Below, one piece after another: positions 54,718 to 64,000 of a stretch of DNA of 64,000 nt; position 1 is the stretch's first letter; every line of letters begins with the position of its first letter. Source of the stretch: Gammaproteobacteria bacterium. Its GTDB lineage: Bacteria > Pseudomonadota > Gammaproteobacteria > Steroidobacterales > Foliamicaceae. Position numbers and translations under genes: made by a program. The DNA lies in assembly GCA_026708965.1 (NCBI GenBank), contig JAPOTY010000027.1:27578-91577 (forward strand). Direction: 5' to 3'. The notes beneath the pieces are model-generated. The model saw only the letters and a list, made by a program, of their open reading frames with translations, was not told the DNA's origin and ran no database searches.

Positions 54718-55916
54718 TGCCGGTTGCAGCCACGAATGCGGCTCGGCCCGCTCTGCGGATCATGCCGATGGTCCCGGTTGCCTTGCTGTGCCTGTCGGGC
54801 TGCGGGATTTTCGGCGGGGACGATGGCAAGGAGGCCCGTCAGCCGCGCGAGCTGGAGACGTTTGCCGAGCAGTTGCGGCTTAGGCGAGCCTGGTCGGCCA
54901 GAGCGGGCGATGGCGGGGGGGAGCTGCGGCTGGCGCTGCGCCTTGACGGCGACGGCTCACGGGTTTACGCGGCTTCCGCCGACGGCGCTGTGCAGGCTTA
55001 CGGAGCGAACAACGGCGCCCGGCAATGGTCTCGGGACACGAAGCTGAGGCTGTCCGCCGGTCCAGCGGCGGGTGGCGGCTACGTCGCGGTGGCATCGTCG
55101 GGAGGTTGGGTTATCGTGCTTGATGCGGCAAGCGGCGCGGAGGAGTGGCGGGCCTATGTGAAGGGCGAGGTGCTGGCGGCGCCGGCGGTGGGCGGCGGCC
55201 GTTTGTTCGTGCGCACGGTGCACGGCTTCCTGTACGCCTTCAGCCTCGCGACCGGCCAGGAGCTTTGGTCCGTTTCGCAGAACATGCCCAGGCTCAGCCT
55301 GCGCGGCACTTCGGCGCCCGTGGTGCAGGCTCAGTTGGTCATTTGCGGCTTCGATAACGGCCGCCTTACCGCCTATGAGCAGTCCGACGGCGCCCGGGTC
55401 TGGGATCTGGCTTTGGCCGCGCCGGCGGGGCGCAATGAGCTGGAGCGGCTGGTGGATCTGAACGGCGAGGTCCAAGTGGTGGGCAATGACGTGTACGTGG
55501 CCGGCTACAACGGCTTGTTGGCCGCAGTGGCCGCGGAGTCGGGGGAATTGCTGTGGTCGCGGGAGTTTTCCGGCTACAACGGCTTGGCGGTGGATGCCAA
55601 CAACGTGTATTCGGTCAGCGAAGCGGGCCGGCTGGGCGCTCATGCCCGAACCGGCGGCACCCCTCTATGGTCGGAGGGCCTGCTGGAATACAGGGACCTT
55701 TCACGGCCCGCCCTGTTCGCCTCGCATCTGATGGTTGGCGACTTCGAGGGCTATCTGCACGGATTTAACGTATTCAACGGCAAACTGGAAGCGCGCGCGC
55801 GCGCCGGCAACAGCAGGATTGCGGCCCAGCCTCTGGTCATGGGCGAGATGCTGTACGTGCTGACCGTGTCGGGCGAGTTAACGGCTTGGCGCGCCGCCGG
55901 TTCGGGCGCTTCCTGA
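54714..55916 (+). CDS. bamB: Outer-membrane protein assembly factor BamB
   Basis: 400 residues. Lipoprotein signal (LLCLSGCGIFGG), then repeated PQQ-like propeller blades (VYAASADGAVQAYGANNGARQW, VIVLDAASGAEEWRAYVKGEV, LYAFSLATGQELWSVS). BamB is a lipoprotein of the BamABCDE complex that inserts beta-barrels. Start overlaps yfgM stop by 4 bases. Confidence 0.96.
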   Translation: MMPVAATNAARPALRIMPMVPVALLCLSGCGIFGGDDGKEARQPRELETFAEQLRLRRAWSARAGDGGGELRLALRLDGDGSRVYAASADGAVQAYGANNGARQWSRDTKLRLSAGPAAGGGYVAVASSGGWVIVLDAASGAEEWRAYVKGEVLAAPAVGGGRLFVRTVHGFLYAFSLATGQELWSVSQNMPRLSLRGTSAPVVQAQLVICGFDNGRLTAYEQSDGARVWDLALAAPAGRNELERLVDLNGEVQVVGNDVYVAGYNGLLAAVAAESGELLWSREFSGYNGLAVDANNVYSVSEAGRLGAHARTGGTPLWSEGLLEYRDLSRPALFASHLMVGDFEGYLHGFNVFNGKLEARARAGNSRIAAQPLVMGEMLYVLTVSGELTAWRAAGSGAS

Positions 55917-55932
55917 CCGGTGGGCAGGCGCC

Positions 55933-57252
55933 ATGCTCCCGGTTGTGGCCCTCGCAGGGCGTCCCAACGTCGGAAAATCGACGCTGTTCAACCGGCTGGC
56001 CGGTAAACGCGAGGCCTTGGTCGCTGATTATCCCGGGCTGACCCGGGACCGCCGCCATAGTTTGGTAAGCCTGCGCGGTCGTCGCGCCATACTGGTGGAC
56101 ACGCCGGGCGTGGGCCAGGGAGGCGGATGGGATGACATCCTGCAAGGGCAGTTCGGCAGGGCCTTGGAGGAAAGCAGCCTGGTTGTGCTTATGACCGACG
56201 CGCGGGAAGGGCTGTGCGTTGCCGACGAGGCGGCCGCAGGGCGGATTCGCGAGTCGGGCACTCCGGCGCTGCTCGCAGTCAATAAATGCGAAGGTCTGGC
56301 GCCGGAGATCGGCGTGGCCGAGTTTCACGCGCTGGGAATCACTGAGCCTATGGCGATATCCGCGCTGCGCGGAGATGGCGTCAGGGCGCTGGCGGAGCGC
56401 ATGGCCGGGGCGATCCCTGAGTCCTTGGAGGCGGAACCAGACCCGTGCGGGCGAGCCAGAATCGCCGTCATCGGCCGGCCGAACGTGGGCAAATCCACTC
56501 TGGTCAACCGCTATCTTGGCGAAGAGCGCATGCTGGTTCGCGACGAGGCCGGAACGACCCGCGACAGCATCGCGCTGGATTTCGATCACGCAGGGCGGTC
56601 CTGCACTCTGGTCGATACGGCAGGGATCAGGCGCCGGACCCGCATTTCGCGCGGCCCGGAGCGCCTTTCAGTGACTCAGGCGCTACAGGCTGTCGAGCAG
56701 GCCGACGCGGTGATTTTTCTTCTCGACGCGCGTGAAGGAGCCACAGATCAGGATTTGAGGCTGATCGCGCTGGCGCTGGAACGGGGGCGCGCCATGGCCA
56801 TTGGCGTGAATCAGTGGGACCGGATCCAGAGCGAGGAGCGCAGGCGCATCAATGCCGGGCTGGACCGGCAGTTGCGCTTTCTGGACTTTGTGGATCTGCA
56901 CCGCGTGTCGGCGCTGCGCGGATGGCGGGTGGGGCGTCTGCTCGACAGCGCGCTCTCCGGCATCGATGCCGCGGCCACCGGCCTGCCTACGGGCAGGCTG
57001 AACGCGATATTGCGCGAGGCGCTGCGGGAGCATGCCACGCCTCGGCGCGGAGGTCGCAGGATTCGGCTGAACTATGCCCATCAGGGGGGCAAGCGACCGC
57101 CGGTGGTGATTATCCACGGCCGCCAGACGGAGCGCCTGCCGACCGATTTCAGGCGCTTTCTTGCACGCCGCATACGCGAACACTTTGGCTTGCGCGGAAC
57201 GCCGCTGCGCATCGAGCTGCGCACCGGCCCCAATCCGTACGTGGATGCTTGA
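55933..57252 (+). CDS. der: Ribosome-assembly GTPase Der
   Basis: 439 residues with two GTPase domains and a KH-like C-terminus. Both P-loops read GRPNVGKST, with DTPG and DTAG switch motifs. The G4 motifs are unusual: domain 1 NKCE (normally NKxD) and domain 2 NQWD (normally NKWD). These could weaken guanine discrimination. Der acts in 50S assembly. Last gene of the pilF-der block, followed by a palindromic repeat. Confidence 0.96.
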   Translation: MLPVVALAGRPNVGKSTLFNRLAGKREALVADYPGLTRDRRHSLVSLRGRRAILVDTPGVGQGGGWDDILQGQFGRALEESSLVVLMTDAREGLCVADEAAAGRIRESGTPALLAVNKCEGLAPEIGVAEFHALGITEPMAISALRGDGVRALAERMAGAIPESLEAEPDPCGRARIAVIGRPNVGKSTLVNRYLGEERMLVRDEAGTTRDSIALDFDHAGRSCTLVDTAGIRRRTRISRGPERLSVTQALQAVEQADAVIFLLDAREGATDQDLRLIALALERGRAMAIGVNQWDRIQSEERRRINAGLDRQLRFLDFVDLHRVSALRGWRVGRLLDSALSGIDAAATGLPTGRLNAILREALREHATPRRGGRRIRLNYAHQGGKRPPVVIIHGRQTERLPTDFRRFLARRIREHFGLRGTPLRIELRTGPNPYVDA

Positions 57253-57290
57253 CTAGCACCTCCTAGCTTCTTCCGCCTAGCGCTTCGGTT

Positions 57291-57370
57291 CCGCCAGTCT
57301 CCGCCCCTGCCTCCGGGAGGCGCCATCCGCAGCTTCAACATTCCCGGAGGGCAGGGGCGGAGATAGGCGG
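57291..57370. repeat. Palindromic extragenic element similar to that at 4732
   Basis: 57298-57318 (TCTCCGCCCCTGCCTCCGGGA) pairs with 57342-57363 with one bulged G; an outer CCGCC/GGCGG pair (57291-57295, 57366-57370) extends it. Core GCCCCTGCCTC-CGGGAGGCGCCAT resembles the core at 4732. It lies between the convergent ends of der and xseA. Confidence 0.8.
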
Positions 57371-57385
57371 CGGCAGCGTCATCGA

Positions 57386-58768
57386 TCAGTGGCTCGGGAT
57401 CTTGCGGTCCTGGACGCGGGCCAGAAGGGTGCCTCGGGCGAGCCGGGCTTGAATATCGCTGCCTTTTTCGGCGCGCGCTGCATCCACGAGGATTTTCCCG
57501 TCCGGTCCGGTCACGATGGCGTAGCCACGGTCCAAGGTGTTTTGCGGGCTCAGGCCGCGCAGCGTTGAACTGGCGATCTTGATGCGTTGCGAAGCGCCAT
57601 CCAGCGGGCGGCGGGCTGCCGCCGCTAATCGCGGCGCCAGCCATTCCAGCCGCCCGCGCGCCTTACCGGCGATGGCTTGGGGCGAGTTTGCCGTCAAGCG
57701 TCCGCTTAGCGCTGCCAGGAGTTGCGCATCGGGCTGCGGCAACCGCGAGGCGGCGCTGCGAAGGCGCTCGTGCAATTCATCTAGGCGTTGCCCGCACTGC
57801 ATCAGCCGGACGGGAGGGCCGGCTCGGTCGAGCCTGCCTCGCAGTTGCGCCAGAGATCTTTGATCCGCTGACAGGCGGGAAGCGATCGCTTGGCGGATGC
57901 TGCTGGCGGCGCGATTCGCCCTGCGTAGCCAGTCCGAGGCGTCAGGCGTGGCAATCTCCGCCGCTTGGGACGGCGTGGCCGCCCGGCGGTCGGACACGAA
58001 GTCCGCGATCGTGTGGTCGGTTTCGTGGCCCACGCCGCTGATCAGGGGCAGCGGGAAATCGGCGATGGCGCGGGCAAGCCGCTCGTCGTTGAACGTGGCC
58101 AAGTCCTCCAGATCGCCGCCGCCGCGGGCCAGTATTACCAGGTCGCAAGCTCCGTGCTTGATCACTGCCTGAAGCGCGGCAATCACCTGTTCCGCGGCGC
58201 CGGCGCCCTGCACCTGGGTGTGGTAGAGCACCACCGGCAGCGCGGGAAAGCGCTTGCGCAATACCGTCACTACATCGCGCGCCGCCGCGCTTTCCCTTGA
58301 GCTGACCAGTCCAATGCAGCCGGGCAGGCGGGGGATGGGCCGCTTGCGCTCCTCGTCGAACAGCCCTTCGTCCTTGAGCTTGCGCTTGAGCGCCTCGAAT
58401 TCCTTGAGGAGCTTGCCGACGCCGGTTTCCTGCATGTCCGAAACGATCAGCTGATAGCTGCTGCGCGGCGTGTAGGCCTGCACCTGCCCGCGGGCGATCA
58501 CTCTTTGCCCGTCCGCCGGCGTGAAGGCGAGGCGCCGGTTGGCGGTTGAGAACATGGCGCATTGGATCAGGGATTCCTCGTCCTTGAGCTTGAAATACAT
58601 GTGGCGGCCGCGGTAATGGCTGAAATCGGCGATCTCGCCCTCCACCCTCACTGCCGCAAATTCATCGCGCAGCCGGGTCGCGATCTGCTGCACCAATTGT
58701 CCGACTTGCAGCAGCGGCGCGCCTTCCGCCGGCTCGCCCGTCCCGAGGTTTACCGCTTCGCCGTGCAT
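57386..58768 (-). CDS. xseA: Exodeoxyribonuclease VII large subunit
   Basis: 460 residues from ATG 58768; the frame is open farther upstream, but that region is antisense to guaB and not XseA-like. N-terminal OB fold (VRVEGEIADFSHYRGRHMYFKLKDEES), the central catalytic region (CDLVILARGGGDLEDLATFNDE, SGVGHETDHTIADFVSD), then a long helical C-terminus. Degrades single-stranded DNA with XseB, which is not in this window. Divergent from guaB. Confidence 0.96.
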   Translation of the reverse strand: MHGEAVNLGTGEPAEGAPLLQVGQLVQQIATRLRDEFAAVRVEGEIADFSHYRGRHMYFKLKDEESLIQCAMFSTANRRLAFTPADGQRVIARGQVQAYTPRSSYQLIVSDMQETGVGKLLKEFEALKRKLKDEGLFDEERKRPIPRLPGCIGLVSSRESAAARDVVTVLRKRFPALPVVLYHTQVQGAGAAEQVIAALQAVIKHGACDLVILARGGGDLEDLATFNDERLARAIADFPLPLISGVGHETDHTIADFVSDRRAATPSQAAEIATPDASDWLRRANRAASSIRQAIASRLSADQRSLAQLRGRLDRAGPPVRLMQCGQRLDELHERLRSAASRLPQPDAQLLAALSGRLTANSPQAIAGKARGRLEWLAPRLAAAARRPLDGASQRIKIASSTLRGLSPQNTLDRGYAIVTGPDGKILVDAARAEKGSDIQARLARGTLLARVQDRKIPSH

Positions 58769-58777
58769 TTGTAAGAT
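58749..58777 (+). promoter_or_regulatory. Possible guaB promoter
   Basis: TTTACC (58749-58754) and TAAGAT (58772-58777) are separated by 17 bases, and TAAGAT lies 30 bases before the guaB ATG. The -35 region overlaps the first codons of divergent xseA. Match to sigma70 is moderate. Confidence 0.35.
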
Positions 58778-58807
58778 GATAGCTTGTTGCGCGGCAAGTT
58801 CGGCCCC

Positions 58808-60273
58808 ATGCGAATTATCCAGGAAGCCCTGACCTTCGACGATGTCCTTCTGGCGCCGGATTACTCGGAGGTTTTGCCTAGGGAAGTGAGTTTGGCCACC
58901 GCGGCGGCGCGCGGCTTGGAGCTGAATATCCCCGTGCTTTCCGCGGCGATGGACACGGTCACGGAATCGGCTCTCGCGATTGCCTTGGCGCAGGAGGGCG
59001 GGCTGGGCGTCATCCATAAGAACATGACGCCGGAGAGCCAGGCCCGGCATGTGGCCGCGGTGAAGAAATACGCCTCGGGCGTGGTGTCCGATCCCATTAC
59101 CGTCAGCCCGGACAAGAGCGTGCGCGAAGTGCTGGAAATCACCCGCCGCAACAATATATCGGGGCTTCCGGTGGAAGAGCGGGGGCGGTTAGTGGGCATC
59201 GTCACGAACCGCGACCTGCGTTTCGAGACCCGCCTCGACCGGCCGGTGCGCGAAGTGATGACTCCCGAAAAGCGGCTGGTGACGGTGCAGGAAAGCCCTG
59301 GCGAGGAGGAGGTCCTTACACTGCTGCACAAGCACCGGATCGAGAAAGTGCTGGTGGTGGACGGGAACTTTCAATTGAAAGGCCTCATTACCGCCAAGGA
59401 CTTCCAGAAGGCCAGCGATTTTCCGCGAGCCTGCAAGGACCGGCGGGGCGCGTTGCGCGTGGGGGCCGCGGTCGGGGCCGGCGCCGATACGGAGCAGCGC
59501 GCCGCCCTGCTTGGCGAGGCGGGGGTTGACGCGCTGGTGGTCGATACCGCGCACGGCCACAGCCGCGGCGTGGTCGAGCGGGTTAAATGGCTGCGCAAGA
59601 ACTATCCGGATATGCGGCTGATCGCAGGCAATGTGGTGAGCGGGGAAGGCGCCGAGGCGCTGATCGAAGCCGGCGCGGACGGCGTGAAGGTGGGCGTGGG
59701 GCCGGGCTCCATTTGCACCACCCGCATCGTGGCCGGCGTGGGGGTGCCGCAGATCACGGCCGTGGCGGAAGTGTCGGTCGTCGCCGCCCGCCACGAGGTT
59801 CCGGTGATCGCCGACGGCGGCGTGCGCTACTCGGGCGATATCGCCAAAGCGATCGCCGCGGGCGCGCATTGCGCCATGATCGGGAGCCTTTTCGCCGGCA
59901 CCGAGGAAGCGCCGGGCGAGGTCGAGCTGTACCAGGGGCGTTCGTACAAGTCGTACCGCGGCATGGGTTCGCTGGGCGCCATGTCGCAGCAGCATGGATC
60001 GTCGGACCGCTATCAGCAGGACTCCACCGAGCAGCTTGAGAAGCTGGTGCCCGAAGGCATCGAAGGCCGGGTGCCCTACAAGGGCAGCCTGGTGACTATT
60101 GTGCAGCAGCTCACCGGGGGCTTGCGGGCCGCGATGGGATACACCGGCTGCGCCTCCGTGGAGGAGCTTCGCGCCCGGGCGAAATTCGTCCGGATCACGG
60201 GAGCGGGAATGAAGGAAAGCCATGTGCATGACGTGGCGATCACCAAGGAGGCCCCCAACTACCGGGGGCGCGC

Positions 60274-60277
<4 letters not shown>
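58808..60277 (+). CDS. guaB: Inosine-5'-monophosphate dehydrogenase
   Basis: 489 residues from ATG 58808. Oxidises IMP to XMP with NAD. Seen: [16 protein letters not shown], two CBS domains (~95-205), the catalytic Cys loop [15 protein letters not shown] and the flap [12 protein letters not shown]. No strong Shine-Dalgarno. Overlaps guaA by 4 bases (GTGA), the conserved guaBA operon. Confidence 0.97.
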
Positions 60278-62288
<2,011 letters not shown>

Positions 62289-62311
62289 TTGCGAACATAT
62301 AATCCTTCCCC

Positions 62312-62402
62312 GGAGGGATGCCGGAGAGGCCTAACGGCGCTGATTCGAAATCAGATGGGGGCGATTCGCCCCACGTGGGTTCGAATCCCACTCCCTCCGC
62401 CA
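62312..62402 (+). tRNA. tRNA-Ser (CGA)
   Basis: 91 bases with encoded CCA. Acceptor GGAGGGA pairs with TCCCTCC. Anticodon stem CTGA/TCAG with loop TTCGAAA gives CGA. Long variable arm GGGGGCGATTCGCCCC and T-arm GTGGG-TTCGAAT-CCCAC. Confidence 0.97.
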
Positions 62403-62471
62403 AGTTCTGCCCCCGCCAGTTGCAGCTCCTCTAACGCCCATTCCTCGAAGCTTGGCCCGCGAAGGCGCTTT

Positions 62472-63197
62472 TTACATTTTGAGCGGTTTGCCGAGGACGC
62501 ATTCTCCCAAAAACTTGATGGCTTGATCCGGGCGCCCGGTGTCGTAGAAGTTCAGCAACACTTCGTTGTATTGCTCTTTTCGCTTGTGCGAGACCAAAAC
62601 CGCATCCTGTCCGACGGACAGCAGCATCCCGTTCATCAGCAATCGGCCCGCCCGTTTGTTGCCGTCCCAAAAACATTGAAGTTTGGAGACCAGCAGGAAA
62701 GCGCACATCGCTTGAAGATGCGGGCCTTGAACATGCTTGCGGATCTTCTCCATTCCCGTCTTGTACATGCCGGGGAGCCGCGACGCTGGCGGCGGGCGAT
62801 AGCCAGTGCCGGCGATCCGCACGTCTCCCCGCCGAAACGCCCCCCACTCAAGCGCTTCCTCGAAGGCCAGCACCTTGTGAAGGCCGCAAAGTTCCTGCTG
62901 GGTGGGCTGGAAATATTGCCCGCGCACCCGATTTATCAGTCTTTTGTAGGACCTCGCTTGATTCAGCACTTGCTGCGAGTCCTCGATTTTGTGTCCCCCA
63001 ACAGTCACGCCATCCAGCATGGTTTTGACTTCGACGAACGTCATGGGGTTGTTTTCCAGCGCGACGGTGCTGTGGATCAGTTCCGGCATCGCCTTTTCCA
63101 AGCGGGCGATGACAACCGGGACCTCCTGGGGCGCGGGCGTGTCGAATTCGACTTCGGGCTGTTTGAAGCCGGGGATGATTTCGCGGGTCGAGTTCAT
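62472..63197 (-). CDS. Fic-domain protein with altered active-site motif
   Basis: 241 residues from ATG 63197 with AGAGG upstream. Fic helix motif LQCFWDGNKRAGRLL (173-187): the catalytic His of HPFxDGN(G/K)R is Gln174 and the Pro is Cys175, while the phosphate loop DGNKR is kept. An N-terminal inhibitory-helix motif TVALEN (44-49) fits [ST]xxxE[GN]. Fic proteins normally transfer AMP to target hydroxyls; this one may be inactive or use other chemistry. It lies downstream of and convergent with tRNA-Ser, a typical island position. Confidence 0.85.
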   Translation of the reverse strand: MNSTREIIPGFKQPEVEFDTPAPQEVPVVIARLEKAMPELIHSTVALENNPMTFVEVKTMLDGVTVGGHKIEDSQQVLNQARSYKRLINRVRGQYFQPTQQELCGLHKVLAFEEALEWGAFRRGDVRIAGTGYRPPPASRLPGMYKTGMEKIRKHVQGPHLQAMCAFLLVSKLQCFWDGNKRAGRLLMNGMLLSVGQDAVLVSHKRKEQYNEVLLNFYDTGRPDQAIKFLGECVLGKPLKM

Positions 63198-63243
63198 GCA
63201 AGCCTCTAATGGGATCGCGGCGGTCGAACGACATTGCGATTCG

Positions 63244-63249
63244 ATTATA
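63244..63249 (-). promoter_or_regulatory. Possible -10 element of the fic gene
   Basis: On the minus strand this reads TATAAT, a consensus -10, 47 bases from the fic start. The -35 candidate (CGACCA/GACCAA) is weak. Confidence 0.35.
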
Positions 63250-63300
63250 CAAACCGGTGTTATACTTGGTCGCCTTAATTCGGCGAGAGACCTCAGGTTC

Positions 63301-64000
63301 ATGTTCAGGGTATTTCTTGCGGGGCTAGTTCTTACCCCCCCCCCCCTTTTTTGCTAAATTAGCCGCAGTAACTACCGCGCTGGCGGCTATGCTTATGGCA
63401 GGGCCGGTGACGGCTTCGAATAACGAAACCTGCGATGAGGCCGCCAAACTAGCTGGCTGGGCAAGCGGCTATTGGGACGACACCGCCCAAGTTTGCAGGA
63501 CGCGCTATCCGTACAACCCGCCGACACCATCTCAAAGTGAGATCGAAGCGAATGAGCGAAGAAGCCACGCCGATGCCCGCGCCGTGTACTACGGCACGCC
63601 GCCCGCCGAGACCGGCACGGCCACGGCCAGCATCCGGAACAACCAGATCTGCATCACCTTTCCTGCACCGCCGTCCGAGCTGACGGGACAGGGTGGCATA
63701 AGGACAGTAGGCGTTCACGGCGGAGACGGCTACCACGATTCCGGCGTGGTTCTTACCGAGAGTGGCAATACCTGGGGTACGTTTCTTCATTTCGGAGACA
63801 TGTGGCTTGACAGGGGAAGGCAATGCATTCCCGCCCAGGGGCGGCTTGCGAACGCCGTGGCCGGGACGGATTTTCCCGTTGAGTTGAGACCCAAGAGCGC
63901 CGGGCGGATAGTGGACGCGACAGACCCGAACAGGAATTGCGCTCAAAGAACACAGACAATTGATCGTAATCTTAATATCGTCCCAGACCCAGGATTTGTT
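63301..64000 (+). CDS. Unrecognised exported protein, interrupted by a C12-T6 tract, partial
   Basis: Runs off the right edge. From ATG 63301 the frame reads MFRVFLAGLVLTPPP and then stops just after the C12-T6 tract (63335-63352). In the frame one base removed the sequence is open to the end: FAKLAAVTTALAAMLMAGPVTASNN (signal-peptide-like), then mature residues with paired Cys (ETCDEA, QVCRTRY, QICITF, RQCIPAQ). Removing one C joins the frames into a protein with a long signal. ATG 63389 or 63395 could start it alone. No family recognised. Confidence 0.55.
63335..63352 (+). repeat. Homopolymer tract C12-T6 within the signal-peptide region
   Basis: Twelve C (63335-63346) followed by six T (63347-63352), by far the longest homopolymer pair in the window. 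Tracts like this slip during replication; the length seen here puts the downstream exported-protein frame out of register with ATG 63301. Confidence 0.9.

Noticed and set aside
58769..59050. N-terminal extension of XseA by 94 residues
   Set aside because: It is antisense to guaB and lacks family similarity; ATG 58768 gives a normal OB-fold start.

Overview
This window looks like chromosomal DNA from a GC-rich gammaproteobacterium. The evidence is conserved gene order. gyrA-serC-(serA)-aroA-cmk-rpsA-ihfB-lapA-lapB, queA-tgt-yajC-secD-secF and iscS-iscA-ndk-rlmN-pilF-rodZ-hisS-yfgM-bamB-der-xseA/guaB-guaA-tadA are gammaproteobacterial blocks, each with small departures. Many genes overlap by ATGA/GTGA and GTG starts are common. 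Nothing fixes the genus; a free-living marine or symbiotic lineage is possible but unproven.

Layout. 1-2662: end of an ExbB/MotA-like channel protein, an actin-fold/FHA protein and a membrane-anchored VWA protein. 2709-4671: an SDR without the usual catalytic pair and an acyl-CoA dehydrogenase. 4672-4924: a 29-bp inverted repeat. 4925-15123: an accessory envelope region with an FG-GAP/UnbV lipoprotein, two convergent TlpA-like lipoproteins, a DUF4143 remnant, and a TonB-dependent receptor followed by two unrecognised exported proteins. 15370-26443: gyrA to lapB plus a ComEA-like protein. 26527-31616: an MscS channel, an AlbA/Schlafen-type protein, then a decayed type I restriction-modification island (hsdM and hsdS fragments around a HEPN/MNT pair) ending at tRNA-Asn. 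31649-36890: aminotransferase, uvrB, dsbC, fdxA, NUDIX. 36924-37443: tRNA-Leu and a structured, possibly tmRNA-like, segment. 37546-39855: ECF sigma factor, membrane anti-sigma-like protein and PDZ protein. 39881-46689: queA-tgt and yajC-secDF, split by a reverse-strand nucleotidyltransferase/unknown pair. 46699-57252: suhB, a cysteine-dioxygenase-like cupin, a compressed isc block and the rlmN-der block. 57386-62402: xseA divergent from guaB-guaA-tadA, then tRNA-Ser. 62472-64000: a Fic protein lacking the catalytic His and an exported protein interrupted by a C12-T6 tract.

The housekeeping genes cover DNA topology and repair (gyrA, uvrB, xseA), translation and tRNA modification (rpsA, hisS, queA, tgt, tadA, rlmN), Sec export and outer-membrane assembly (yajC-secDF, bamB, lapAB), serine/aromatic/purine synthesis (serC, serA, aroA, guaBA) and Fe-S biogenesis. 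The isc block is unusual: IscU is present only as a degenerate domain fused to IscS, and hscBA, fdx, iscR and ispG are absent from their usual positions.

The best candidates for undescribed biology are the nucleotidyltransferase/152-residue pair at 42163-43334, the IscS-IscU fusion, the ExbB/actin-FHA/VWA operon, the TonB receptor operon with two unknown exported proteins, and the homopolymer-interrupted gene at the right edge. No CRISPR array, rRNA operon, intact transposase or complete prophage was seen.
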